Below, piece after piece: positions 10,387 to 20,255 of a stretch of DNA of 39,577 bases. Made by a program: the position numbers and the translations under genes. Position 1 is the first letter of the stretch. Each line of letters begins with the position of its first letter. The notes below the pieces were generated by a model. It was given only the letters and a program-made list of their open reading frames with translations, searched no databases and was not told the origin of the DNA. Origin of the DNA: Entamoeba histolytica HM-1:IMSS. Lineage: Eukaryota; Evosea; Mastigamoebida; Endamoebidae. The stretch covers positions 1-39,577 of the forward strand of contig NW_001915011.1 in NCBI RefSeq assembly GCF_000208925.1, written 5' to 3'.

Positions 10387-10428
10387 AAACTATACTTTAA
10401 TTATAAAAATATTATTAAAGTATAGTTT
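10387..10428. repeat. 15-bp perfect inverted repeat
   Basis: AAACTATACTTTAAT (10387-10401) and its exact reverse complement (10414-10428) flank a 12-nt AT loop. The repeat lies just upstream of the RasGAP-like frame that has no visible start. It could be a hairpin, a protein-binding palindrome or a trace of a small inverted-repeat element. Confidence 0.5.
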
Positions 10429-10502
10429 TTAATAAACCCCAGAAGTTATACAATTTTAAGGCGTTAAATTAAAAAAAAAGAGGAATAATATTAATAAAAT
10501 AG

Positions 10503-12059
10503 TTAATTTATGATATTGAAGATTTATTATGTATTAAAAATGCAAGTATTGTATTAAATTATTTTTCAAACTATGGAAAAATAGAAGAATTATTTTTATG
10601 GGCATTTAAAGAAGAAAATTGCAATTTAAAAACAGCATATTTAGAAGAAAAAAATGAAGTAGAATTTAATAGGTTTTATTCAATATTTAATCGAGTGTAT
10701 TCATTACAAGAAGTCAATGAATTTCAAAGAAATATATGTAAACCAATAATTGAAACCCCAGAATATTTTGAGCAACTTAATATTGAATTATTAAAAAGTC
10801 CAAAAGAAGAATTTACAGAAGAAATGATAGAAATGTCAAACCAGTCATTAGGGACATTAAGAGAAATTATATTAATAATGATTGAGTCAATGAAAAATAA
10901 TATTGAACAATTACCAAAAGAATATTGTTCAATATTAAAGTATATTATTGAACATGAAACTATTAATTTAAATAAACAAGAAATTCAAATAATATATGAA
11001 GAATTATTTGCTGTTTTTATTCAACAAAGTATTGTCCCTTTTCTTCAAAATGAAGTTTTACTTAGAAAAGTGTATAAAAAAGAATTAATTGATCAAAATA
11101 TTAATAAAATTAAATTCATCGCTGAAACATTTAAAACATTCCAATTTAAATCTAATGAAAATTATGTTTTATTACTTAGAAATTGTATTGATGAAAATGG
11201 ACTTTCTGAATTATTTAATAAAATTATTAATCAAGCTGAAATTATTCAACATCCTAAACCTTTTGAACAATTAAATAATTTGATTTTATTACTTCATTCT
11301 TCTATATTACCAATTAAAAGAAATTTAAGTCATGAAGTATCTGCTAAATTATTAAAAGCTTTGGAAATACCTGCTTGTTGTTATGATGACTTTTTAGTTT
11401 ATAATAAATTAATTCAAAATATAGCAAATTTTACTATGAATTATTATCATTGCTTTAGAGAAACTTTAGATAAAGCAGAAGCTCAGTCTAAAGAATTAGA
11501 AGAAATTAAATCACAAATTGAAAACGCTAAAAAAGAATTAAAATCTAAAAAATTAAAAAATTGTAATCTTCAGATTAGACTTGATGACTTGAAAAGTAAA
11601 AACGAACAAGATGATGAAATGGATGTAATGAGTTTCTTGCGTGAGATGGCTAAAGAAAAACAAGAAAACCAACGTCTTGCTGAAATGCATACAAAAGAAA
11701 AGAAAGATAAAAAACATTCTGATAAAAAGAAAGAAAAACGAAAGTCGTTTGTTAAAGATGATGAAATTCCTGTTGCTCGTTCATTGTCTTCTTTTGAAGG
11801 TAAAGATAAAGATGGTGGTAAAAATTCTTATTATAAAAGAGAAAATTGTGCATCTGTTTGTATTAGTAGTGAATATGAAGAAAAGAAAAAGAACAGGTTA
11901 TCTAGATCATTTTTAGGACTTTTCGATAAGAAAAAGAAAGAAAAGAAAAGTGGTGATGAAAGTGGTTGTGATAGTAGTGTATTAGATTCTAGTGAAACTG
12001 TATATCCTGTTAGTGTTTCTGCAAATACTCCATCTCTCAGATCAAACGTTCATTTATAA
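10503..12059 (+). CDS. RasGAP-like coiled-coil protein, 5' end unresolved
   Basis: The frame is open from just after a TAG at 10500-10502 to the TAA at 12059 (518 codons), but it has no ATG before 10824. The first residues, LIYDIEDLLCIKNASIVLNY, look coding, so either an unseen upstream exon joins at this TAG (a possible intron end) or the gene has lost its 5' part. An all-helical part weakly resembles the RasGAP fold (QLPKEYCSILKYI; LFAVFIQQSIVPFL at the place of the FLR block). The canonical arginine finger and FLR residues are not evident, so GAP activity is doubtful. A coiled coil rich in E/K follows (about codons 315-405), then a basic, Ser-rich tail. RasGAP kinship is tentative. Confidence 0.55.
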   Translation, partial: LIYDIEDLLCIKNASIVLNYFSNYGKIEELFLWAFKEENCNLKTAYLEEKNEVEFNRFYSIFNRVYSLQEVNEFQRNICKPIIETPEYFEQLNIELLKSPKEEFTEEMIEMSNQSLGTLREIILIMIESMKNNIEQLPKEYCSILKYIIEHETINLNKQEIQIIYEELFAVFIQQSIVPFLQNEVLLRKVYKKELIDQNINKIKFIAETFKTFQFKSNENYVLLLRNCIDENGLSELFNKIINQAEIIQHPKPFEQLNNLILLLHSSILPIKRNLSHEVSAKLLKALEIPACCYDDFLVYNKLIQNIANFTMNYYHCFRETLDKAEAQSKELEEIKSQIENAKKELKSKKLKNCNLQIRLDDLKSKNEQDDEMDVMSFLREMAKEKQENQRLAEMHTKEKKDKKHSDKKKEKRKSFVKDDEIPVARSLSSFEGKDKDGGKNSYYKRENCASVCISSEYEEKKKNRLSRSFLGLFDKKKKEKKSGDESGCDSSVLDSSETVYPVSVSANTPSLRSNVHL

Positions 12060-12746
12060 CTTTTATATTCATTTTATTTTTATTTAAATCAATTTCATTT
12101 CTCTTTTTATTTTTTTTTCTTTCACTTTTATCTATTGATATTTGTTTATCAATTAATTATTTCCATTCATTTCTCAATGAAATATTTATATTTGAAAATA
12201 CTTTAACTCATTTAATAAAAATATTCTTTTTAACTATAAATTTAATCATTCAAATGTAAATTATTTGTTATTATATTTTTTTTTAAAATATCAACAAAAT
12301 CATTATTGATTTTGTCTTTGAAAAATTTTTAATATTCAATTCCAATTATAATAATCATTTTATCAATCTTTTTTAAAAATATAAATATGATTTTTTATGA
12401 TTTATTTTTATAATGGAATTATTAAATAACTGTTAATTTTTTTATAAATTACAATTCAATAATGAATTGGTGAAATAAATATTTTATTTAATTATTCATC
12501 TTACTTAATCTTTTTAAAATATGTATTAATTCTTTTTTTATTATGTTAAATATTATGTTTATTTCTTCTTCATTTATATTAACAAATGCTTTGAAGGTAG
12601 TATTTAATTATATTACTAACTATTTTGAATGATATAATTTTAGAATAATAATTCCATAAATTGAATTGTTTTATTGAATGTCTAAATTTAAGATAAAAAA
12701 TAAACCAAAATTATATTTACAAAGAATAATAAAGACATAGTTTTAA
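12060..12746. other. Intergenic region between convergent genes
   Basis: The 3' regions of the RasGAP-like gene (+) and the LRR gene (-) meet here. The DNA is T-rich beside the first and A-rich beside the second. No gene is seen. Confidence 0.5.
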
Positions 12747-14732
12747 TTATAAAATAGAAACACCTTTAGAAGAAAGAAAACGAATAACTTGTTGAGAGAC
12801 TGAAGTACCAGTAAGAACAATATTTAATAATTTTGTACATTTATTAAGTAACATTTGAATACCAGAATCAGTCACATTAACACACATACGTAATTCTACA
12901 GTAGTTAATAAAGGACAAAAATCAGAAATATTTGATAATAAAGCATCACTACATTGAGAGAAATTAAGTCTCATTACATTCATCCATTGGGCTTCTTGAG
13001 AAAATAATTGAGGAGCACTATAAGTAATGCCTTGCATAGAAAAACTAGTAATTCTAGGTAAAGCATTAATAATGAATTGAATTTGATTTGGAGTAAAAGG
13101 AGTAAAAGAGATATCAAGATATTGTAATGAACGGATTCCAGAGAGAATAACACCAGATTCAGGAGTAATATTTTCACAACCACTAATATCAAAATGAGAT
13201 AAATTTAAACATGAATCTCTTACAGCTAATATTACTCTATTAGTTACTGCTGTTGTACCACTTAAAAATAATACTCTAAGACGAGGGGATCGATAAATAA
13301 ATTGAATTAAAGCAGTTTCAGTTAGAGTAGTATTATTTGTACAATAAAAATGAGTTAAAGAATGTGCAGTATCACCTAATACAGTTAAAGCAATAGCAGT
13401 TAAAGCAAAACATGAATTAAGATTTATGCTAATTAAATCACATCCTCTAACACTAAAGAAATTAATTAATGTTTGTTCATTCATTTTACATTGTTTAAAA
13501 GATAAAGTAAGAGGTGAAAATTTTCCACCTTTTCTAACAACAGACCTTCTAGTAACATTTGCTGCAACACAACTTGATTGAAGGAAAGACTGAATAGAAG
13601 GTTCATCAACAGTTAATCCATCTAATATTAATGTTCTTAAATTTGGAGTGTTTTGTAAAATGTTTGTTAAGAAATAAGTAGAAATACGAGTACAACCAGA
13701 AATGTTTAAATAAATAAGATCAGCTAACCAAGAAAATAAAGAAGAGGCATATAATTGATTATAAGACCTCATAAGATGTTCACCAGAAACACCAAAACAA
13801 TTAGATAAATTCAAATTAGTTAATTTGAATTTAGAATGAAATAATTGAGATAAAGTAAGTATTCCAGCATTAACACAATTTGTTAAATTTAAATAATTTA
13901 ATTCAGGAATTTTTTGTAAGAATGATTGAATTGATTTATCAGTTAATCTTTGTGAAGATATAGATACAGAAGATAAATGTGAATTTCTTTTTGAAAGAAT
14001 AGAGAGACAATCATCAGTCAGATTTTTACAATTTAATAATTCTAATTCAATTAAGTCATGAAGATATTGTAATCCTTTACTTGTTAAGAGTGTATTATTT
14101 GCTTTAAAAATACGTAATGTATTTACATTTGAAATATTTTGTATTCCATAATCTGTAATTCTTGGACAATTAGAAACATTAAGTGTTTCTAATGGTGGTG
14201 TTGATTGTAATATTGCTAATAAACAAAAATCATCAAATGGAAGACATCCTGATGCATTTAAATGTTTTAAATATGGAAAATTTTTACACATAATTCCTAA
14301 TTCATCTGATGAACAACCTCTGGCAAAGGAAATATCTAATGTAGTAATATGTAATGATAATGATAATTGAAATACATTAAGACAAGTACTTCGTGTTAAT
14401 AAATGTGTGTTATGAATATCTAATGTTATTGTATTTACACCTGATGCAAGTAATCTATACATAATAATATTTAAATCTATATCTGTTGCATTTGGATTAT
14501 TTGAAACTACTTGAAGTAATTTTGTAGCAAGTAATGGTGGTAAAGGTAATGGTTCTTGTGACTGTGATAATGATGAAAAGTTTTCATCAAAACGACTAAA
14601 TGCATCTAAAATAATTTCTGTTAATGAAGGAATAATTGCCCCTTCACGACTAAGTAATGAAAATGGATGTGATGGAATATTTAATGAAACAGCTTTTCTT
14701 CTTCTTTGATGAGTTAATTGAAATGATTGCAT
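12747..14732 (-). CDS. Leucine-rich-repeat protein (Cys-containing, AMN1/FBXL type)
   Basis: A 661-aa protein made almost entirely of LRRs of the cysteine-containing/RNase-inhibitor-like kind. Repeats of about 25-28 residues carry the L-x-x-LxLSxC or LxxLxISGC pattern, for example LETLNVSNCPRITDYGI, LIYLNISGCTRIS, LSHFDISGCENIT and VELRMCVNVTDSGI. They run from about residue 110 to the C-terminus. The first 100 residues form a helical cap with a basic start (QRRRK), and no F-box motif was recognised. No signal peptide or TM is seen. LRRs of this type usually bind protein partners in ubiquitin-ligase or mitotic-exit adaptors, but a partner cannot be named. The ATG at 14732 is the natural start. 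Confidence 0.8.
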   Translation of the reverse strand: MQSFQLTHQRRRKAVSLNIPSHPFSLLSREGAIIPSLTEIILDAFSRFDENFSSLSQSQEPLPLPPLLATKLLQVVSNNPNATDIDLNIIMYRLLASGVNTITLDIHNTHLLTRSTCLNVFQLSLSLHITTLDISFARGCSSDELGIMCKNFPYLKHLNASGCLPFDDFCLLAILQSTPPLETLNVSNCPRITDYGIQNISNVNTLRIFKANNTLLTSKGLQYLHDLIELELLNCKNLTDDCLSILSKRNSHLSSVSISSQRLTDKSIQSFLQKIPELNYLNLTNCVNAGILTLSQLFHSKFKLTNLNLSNCFGVSGEHLMRSYNQLYASSLFSWLADLIYLNISGCTRISTYFLTNILQNTPNLRTLILDGLTVDEPSIQSFLQSSCVAANVTRRSVVRKGGKFSPLTLSFKQCKMNEQTLINFFSVRGCDLISINLNSCFALTAIALTVLGDTAHSLTHFYCTNNTTLTETALIQFIYRSPRLRVLFLSGTTAVTNRVILAVRDSCLNLSHFDISGCENITPESGVILSGIRSLQYLDISFTPFTPNQIQFIINALPRITSFSMQGITYSAPQLFSQEAQWMNVMRLNFSQCSDALLSNISDFCPLLTTVELRMCVNVTDSGIQMLLNKCTKLLNIVLTGTSVSQQVIRFLSSKGVSIL

Positions 14733-15552
14733 CTTCTTATTTCAAAAATGATATTAACAGTTAAAAAAAACAATTTGGAAAAAGTGAAATACTTGGAAGT
14801 TTCTTATTGAGATAAATATATATAATATATTTTTATCAACTCATTGTTTATTCTTCTTTTGGTTGTTTAAAGTTCATAATATGTACTTTTCTTGTTAATA
14901 ATTTTTGTTATTGAGTTGTGTGTCTTATTTTTTTAAAATATCTTAAACTTTAATTATGAATATTATAGGAATAAAAGTAATGAAAAGTAAAGTTGAATGA
15001 AAATAGGAAAAGGAAGAAAGACTTGAAATTTCTGTTAAGTATTTTGATTTATGAAAAGAAAGTAATATTAGAATAGAAATAACATTATTTATCCTTAATT
15101 TTTGTTTTTTATTTTATTGGTTGTTCACTTTTCTTCAAATTACTTCATTTTCATTATCTATCACACCAATGAAAGAACAGATAACAACTAAAAAGAAATC
15201 TTACAAAAGGTAATTAAGATAAGATTAGATTTATTTTGTAGAGAAATAAGAAGAACAAATCATTAATGATAAGAAATAATCTTCTCAATTATCTAGAGTC
15301 AACAGTTGTTCTATATAATGTTTTGTTCTAAGATAAACAATCATATTTTTGAAGCAACCATCTTATTGAATGGTATTTTATAATAAAAAAATTATAAACC
15401 ATAGCATTTTTGCAAGAATGACAAAACCAAAAGAACAATAAGAAAAGAAACAATAAAAGAACTAAATACTAAAGGTTAAAAAACAAAAAGAAAAGAAAGA
15501 AAATTCTGAAGAAGAAAAGTTCTAAGAAGAAAGGAACTGCATAATCAAACTA
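14733..15552. other. Divergent intergenic region
   Basis: About 0.8 kb between the LRR gene (-) and AP-3 mu (+). It should hold both promoters. A GTATTTCAC segment on the minus strand near 14790-14800 is a weak TATA-like candidate for the LRR gene. The last 140 bp before AP-3 mu are A/G-rich. No gene is seen. Confidence 0.45.
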
Positions 15553-17161
15553 ATGATCAAAGCATTGTTTATTGTAAATTGTTCAAATGATATTATCTAC
15601 CAAAAAAATTATGGAAAAACAATTGATAAAGGTGTTCTTGTTCCATTTTATGATAAATGTTTGTTTTAATATTTAATTATTTTTTATTTAATCAAATTCA
15701 GGTGAAAATTACTATCATTAATTTGATATAACATAAAATAAAAAAATACGTTACATTTATAAGTATATGTAATAAATATATATCTATATCTATATAAAAT
15801 AAAAAAAAAAGATTTAATGTTAATATTAAATATTCACATTTTGTAGTAACTACTATTCCAATTTATAATAATATACCACCAGTAATCAATTGTAACACTT
15901 ATTGTTTATTCCATTTTTGTCGTGAAGTTTGTTTTTTTTTTCTTATTATTCTTAAATTAAATAATAAGAAGTCTTATTATTAGTTACCATCTAATTCAGT
16001 CTATTTTATTGCTGTCACTGATATAGATGTTCCACCATTATTTATTTCATCTTTCCTTCAACGAATTCGTATTATATTAAAATATTGTTATCCAGATGGA
16101 TCATTTAATGATAATACATTAAAACAAGATTATATCCGTCTCATACAAATTATGGACCAACTTGCTGATGGAGGATTTCCATTTATTACAGAACCAAATA
16201 CTATTGATGCTCTTCTTAATGAAAATACAACATCTCAAAAAATAGAAAAAGCAGTTTTAGGAGAGTTATCAGTAAATTATGATAAAGATGCATTAGGTTC
16301 AAGAACTCTTCCATGGAGAAAAGATGGAGTTATTCATAAAACAAATGAAATTTTATTTGATGTTAATGAACGTATTTCTACAGTTTTTAATCTTGTAACA
16401 GGAAAAGCATCAAGAACAGAAGTATTAGGAGAAGTAGTTTGTATTTCTTCATTGAGTGGAATTCCAGATGTTACATTAAGATTTGACAACCCACAAATTA
16501 TGGATGATGTTTCATTCCATCCATGTATTAGAATTGGAAAATGGGAACAACAAAAAGTTCTTTCCTTTATTCCACCTGATGGAAAATTTACTTTATTTAA
16601 TTATCGTGTAAGAGGTACTCTTCAAGCTCCAATTAAATTAGGTGGTTCTGTTAAATATACTTCTTCACAAGGATTAGTTGAATTAAGTGTTTATTCAAAT
16701 AATATTGCTGGATTTGGAAGTGGACCATTAAAAAGTGAATTAATTAATCAACAAGTTGTCATAGAATTCCCAGTTTCTGTTACATCATGTCAATTAGTTG
16801 TTAATACCGGAAAATATATTTTTGATGGAATAAAACATGTTTGTTTTATTTTTAATTCTTTTCATTAATTCTTTGTTCATACATCTAAATGATAATAATG
16901 AAACATTAAATAATAAAATAGGTTTTAATATGGACTATTGGAAAACATGATCCAAAAATCATCCCAACTATTAGTGGTACTGTTAACCGTTCAATGTACG
17001 AAGACACTGATACATTTACTAAAGTTTCAATGAATTTCCAAATTATTAATTATGCTGCTTCTGGATTAAGATTTAAACATCTTGATTGTAATCAACCATA
17101 TCAAGTAAGAAAGGGAGTTAAATTTACTACTTATGGAGGAAGATATCTCATTAAAGTTTAA
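15553..17161 (+). CDS. AP-3 adaptor complex mu subunit (four exons)
   Basis: Exons 15553-15658, 15847-15926, 15984-16838 and 16922-17161 join in phase to 426 aa, close to the usual length (about 418) of AP-3 mu. Exon 1 (MIKALFIVNCSNDIIYQ) and exon 2 (NNIPPVINC) form the longin-like N-terminal domain. Exon 3 carries VPPLFISSFLQR, the linker (MDQLADGGFPFITEPN), SSLSGIPDVTLRF, MDDVSFHPCIR and VLSFIPPDGKFTLFNYRV of the mu homology domain. Exon 4 gives the last strands and ends GGRYLIKV. The FHPCIR and SFIPPDG blocks are typical of AP-3 mu rather than AP-1/AP-2. It would recruit tyrosine-based cargo for transport to lysosome-like compartments. All three introns start GTTTGT and end TAG. Confidence 0.93.
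15659..15846 (+). other. Intron 1 of AP-3 mu (188 nt)
   Basis: It begins GTTTGTTTTAAT and ends TTTTGTAG. The split codon T|TA gives Leu and restores the frame. It is unusually long for this genus, with AT-repeat sequence in the middle (TATATCTATATCTATAT). Confidence 0.8.
15927..15983 (+). other. Intron 2 of AP-3 mu (57 nt)
   Basis: It begins GTTTGTTTTT and ends TTATTATTAG, phase 0 between GAA and TTA. Confidence 0.88.
16839..16921 (+). other. Intron 3 of AP-3 mu (83 nt)
   Basis: It begins GTTTGTTTTATT and ends AATAAAATAG, phase 0 between CAT and GTT. Reading through it would end the protein early and lose the last 79 conserved residues. Confidence 0.88.
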
Positions 17162-17471
17162 TCATGAATTGAATCGTTTTCAATTGATTTGATTTTTAAT
17201 AACTTTAATACTAAAATTTTGTTATTCATATTTTATTGTTAATAAACCCATAATTTCTTCAACAAAACAATTAAAAATCTTGAATTAAGTCTATTTCTTA
17301 AATAATGGAAAGGTGATGTCTTAAATTAGAGTCTCTGAATTAACTGTAGAGAAAATTTGTTCTTCTAAAACTGATTTCCTTTTTTCTTTCTTTGAATGAT
17401 ATGTTAATTATTCTAAAACAAAAAGTCATTACTTGAAGAAATACAAATCAACAGGAAAATTATTAAATTTT
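17162..17471. other. Short intergenic region
   Basis: About 310 bp between AP-3 mu and the TLDc gene, both on the + strand. No clear consensus promoter element or ORF is seen. Confidence 0.4.
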
Positions 17472-18536
17472 ATGACAATTGATGACTCTATTAACCAGTT
17501 ATTTATTGAAATGAATGACATTAATTCAATCATTGTTTGTTATTTTTTTTTTTAATGTATGAATAAATAATTAATTCTATTAAAGGATGATATTATTGAT
17601 GTTATCTTAAATGAAGTTCTTGAAGTTAAGACAAAACAAGATGGTTTGTTTGCATTACTTACTAACCCATCTCTTTCTTTAGCAAGTTTGATTCATAGAC
17701 GTTATTCAATAACAGAAGATAACCTTCAAGAAATATCCACATTCATTGAGTCAACCAAGAAAGATTTTTCATTATTATGCCATTGTCCAGAAACATTCTT
17801 CGACAGTTTTATCAAATTTCTTCCTCATAACATGAAACATAGATTACTTCAATTTTCTTCAACTTCGTTGTTACCGTCAATAAAAACTAAAAAGATTCAA
17901 GAAAGATATAAATTTGATTATCTTGCTCAACAAGTCAAAGAAATCCAACATGATTGGAGAAATGAAGTAACACAAAAACCTCTTAATCCAATACAACTAA
18001 GTAAGTTCAATCATTTAGCAACAGTCATTTCAGTATTAGACATTGAAAACCTTCAAAAATGGGTTGGTAAAAGTGAGTGTGAGTTAATTTATTCGGTTCA
18101 TCAATTAGGTACTACTGCAAATTTCAATGACAAAATCAGTGGAAAACAAAATATTACATTTCTTTTTAGTGTTTCAAATGGGTTTGTTTTTGGATGTCAC
18201 TTTGGTCAAATTCCAAAAACAGGTCAACATCTTGTCCATGCTAAAAATGATCCAAATCATTTCATTTGTACTCTTGGTGGATGTCGTGGAATAAAACCAA
18301 GAAGATTTCAAAGAACCACTAATACAAGTGCATTATGGTTGATGTCTAACCTTGAGACTGAAAAATTTGTTGATATAGACGCTGCTTTTTATATTAAACA
18401 TTATGGAAAATCTTTTGTATATCAAAATATTGATGAGTTTTATACTATTAAATCCTTAGACATTGATACATTCACAGGTAATCATTATCCTTCAACCTTT
18501 AGAGTAAAATATCTTTTTGTGTTGCAATGGAAATAG
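17472..18536 (+). CDS. TLDc-domain protein (two exons)
   Basis: Exons 17472-17534 and 17586-18536 give 337 aa. The downstream frame has no ATG of its own before a stop at 17568-17570, and exon 1 (MTIDDSINQLFIEMNDINSI) supplies a start in phase. The C-terminal half matches the TLDc fold: LQKWVGKSECELIYS, a Gly-rich FVFGCHFGQ strand, then DPNHFICTLGG, with aromatic strands to the end. TLDc proteins are linked to oxidative-stress protection and, in several eukaryotes, to binding the V-ATPase; the role here is inferred. The N-terminal part is helical and unrecognised. The intron starts GTTTGT but ends AAG rather than TAG. If that splice is wrong, the start is uncertain, but the TLDc domain is unaffected. 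Confidence 0.78.
17535..17585 (+). other. Intron of TLDc gene with AAG acceptor
   Basis: 51 nt, beginning GTTTGTTATTTT and ending ATTAAAG. No TAG or CAG exists in the interval. Phase 0 on both sides (ATT|GAT). Confidence 0.6.
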
Positions 18537-20255
18537 AGGAAAAGAATTTTAATTTTTCTTTCAAGAAGTTCTTTTGTCTAAAAATCTTTTACTTTATTTA
18601 ATTGTGAAAATCGAGTGTAATATTCTCTAGGTATTTAAATTGATTTAGTTTATATAAATTATGGTTTCTGTTAATACATATACTTATTTAATTAAAGTTG
18701 AAATGAGTTAATGAACAATAATTCTAATGATGTAATACTAAAAAGAGTATTTAAAGTATAAAGTAGACATATAATTTCAATAAGTCATAACAAACTCACA
18801 CAAATCCATAATTTTTTGATAGACACTGATATATAAAAACACAATAAATTAGAATTTTATATTCTCATATAAATACTTCATTATTTCTCATTCCTAAAAA
18901 AAAATAGCTAATGACTAGTTCAATTAGTTTTAACATATCTGCTCATTGAAACTCAATACAAAAACAATATATCATAGGTGTTTTCTTTTTACATTCCTTT
19001 GTTGTGTCTGATTATTCTTTCAATTTATATAGTCTAACATATATAAAGTTACTTAATTATGGGAAAAAAACAACTATTATTTCATTATTATATATATTTG
19101 ACATTATTTATTGGTTCAGTTAAACATTATAATATGATATAGAGTTAAATACTAATATGAAACAAGAATTGATTCATTTAAGTCATATGTCTGATTTTTT
19201 TTGAATGTCTTGAATATATTCTAGTAAGTTTATTTATTGTTGTTTCATTAATATTAATCTGTTGTTTACTTGATTTTTAATGCCACTTGTTATTTGTGTT
19301 TGTTTTTATAATTTTTCTTTATGACTAAGATGTTATTTAGTAATATGAATATATAAATTGACTGGTTTGATTCAACTTTATGAATTTAAACTGTTACTCA
19401 TTGAATTTGTTTATATTTGTTTACACTATTCTTTATTTTTAATACTTGTTTTATTCTTTTTTTTTCAATAACTAAGACTATTGATATATTCATTTTGCTC
19501 TTAATGTTTGTTATGTCATATGTCTTGTATGAATAAATTAATAAAAATGAATAAGAAAGAAAAATTTTACTTCTGTGGTTGAAAAGAAATAGCATATTAC
19601 AATATTTTTTGTAGTAAAAAAAGGTTCTGGAACAACTTCAATGTTTTCTTTTATTTTTATCTTATGGATAATATCACTCACTGATTCTTTTTGTCTTTAA
19701 ATCATTCTTTTCAATAATATAAATGTCTTTTATTAATTTCTTTTCAAACATCACTATCAACTATGAACAAATTCAAATAACTATTGATTATTTACATACA
19801 TTGACGACTAGACTTGGTTCATATCAAATTTTCATATTCTTCCTATATTTATTTTTAATGAACAATACAATTGATGTTAGATTTCATTTTATATGATGAA
19901 TGTTATTAACTTAACACTAACTCAATATGAACGTTTATCTTGTTTAATATAAAAAAAAAAAATAAAACAATACAGAGAAAGACAAAAACACTGTGTCATT
20001 AATATAACTTATTAAATGTTAATTATAAACAATATAACTAAACCAACAAATCACAACCAAGTAGTTTTATTTCATTAAACTGAAGAAAATAATGTATTTT
20101 AAGAAATTAAAGACGTTCTTGAATATAACTCAGTTAATCTGAACAAAATATTTGTTTAATGTAACAAAAAAAAAACACAAACGAGTTTAATTTGAATTAA
20201 AAACAATTCTTTAATCAACTCAATACTAAAACAATCATAAATGATAAGAAGAATA
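18537..20255. other. Long intergenic region between convergent genes
   Basis: About 1.7 kb of AT-rich DNA downstream of both the TLDc gene (+) and the NOM1-like gene (-). Read on both strands, it shows only short, stop-ridden, low-complexity frames. No tRNA-like or repeat structure was recognised. Confidence 0.45.

Larger units (their letters stand above)
8242..10502. other. Long gene desert with local structured segments
   Basis: About 2.26 kb without a convincing protein gene. Most is extremely AT-rich. Three things stand out and are listed separately: a less AT-rich island at 9529-9621, a branched hairpin at 9756-9808, and a 15-bp inverted repeat at 10387-10428. No upstream exon of the following RasGAP-like gene could be recognised here. 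Confidence 0.5.

Noticed and set aside
19398..19595. Minus-strand 65-codon frame in the 18.5-20.3 kb gap
   Set aside because: Isolated, AT-driven composition (Lys/Ile/Asn), no homologous pattern and no promoter-like element.
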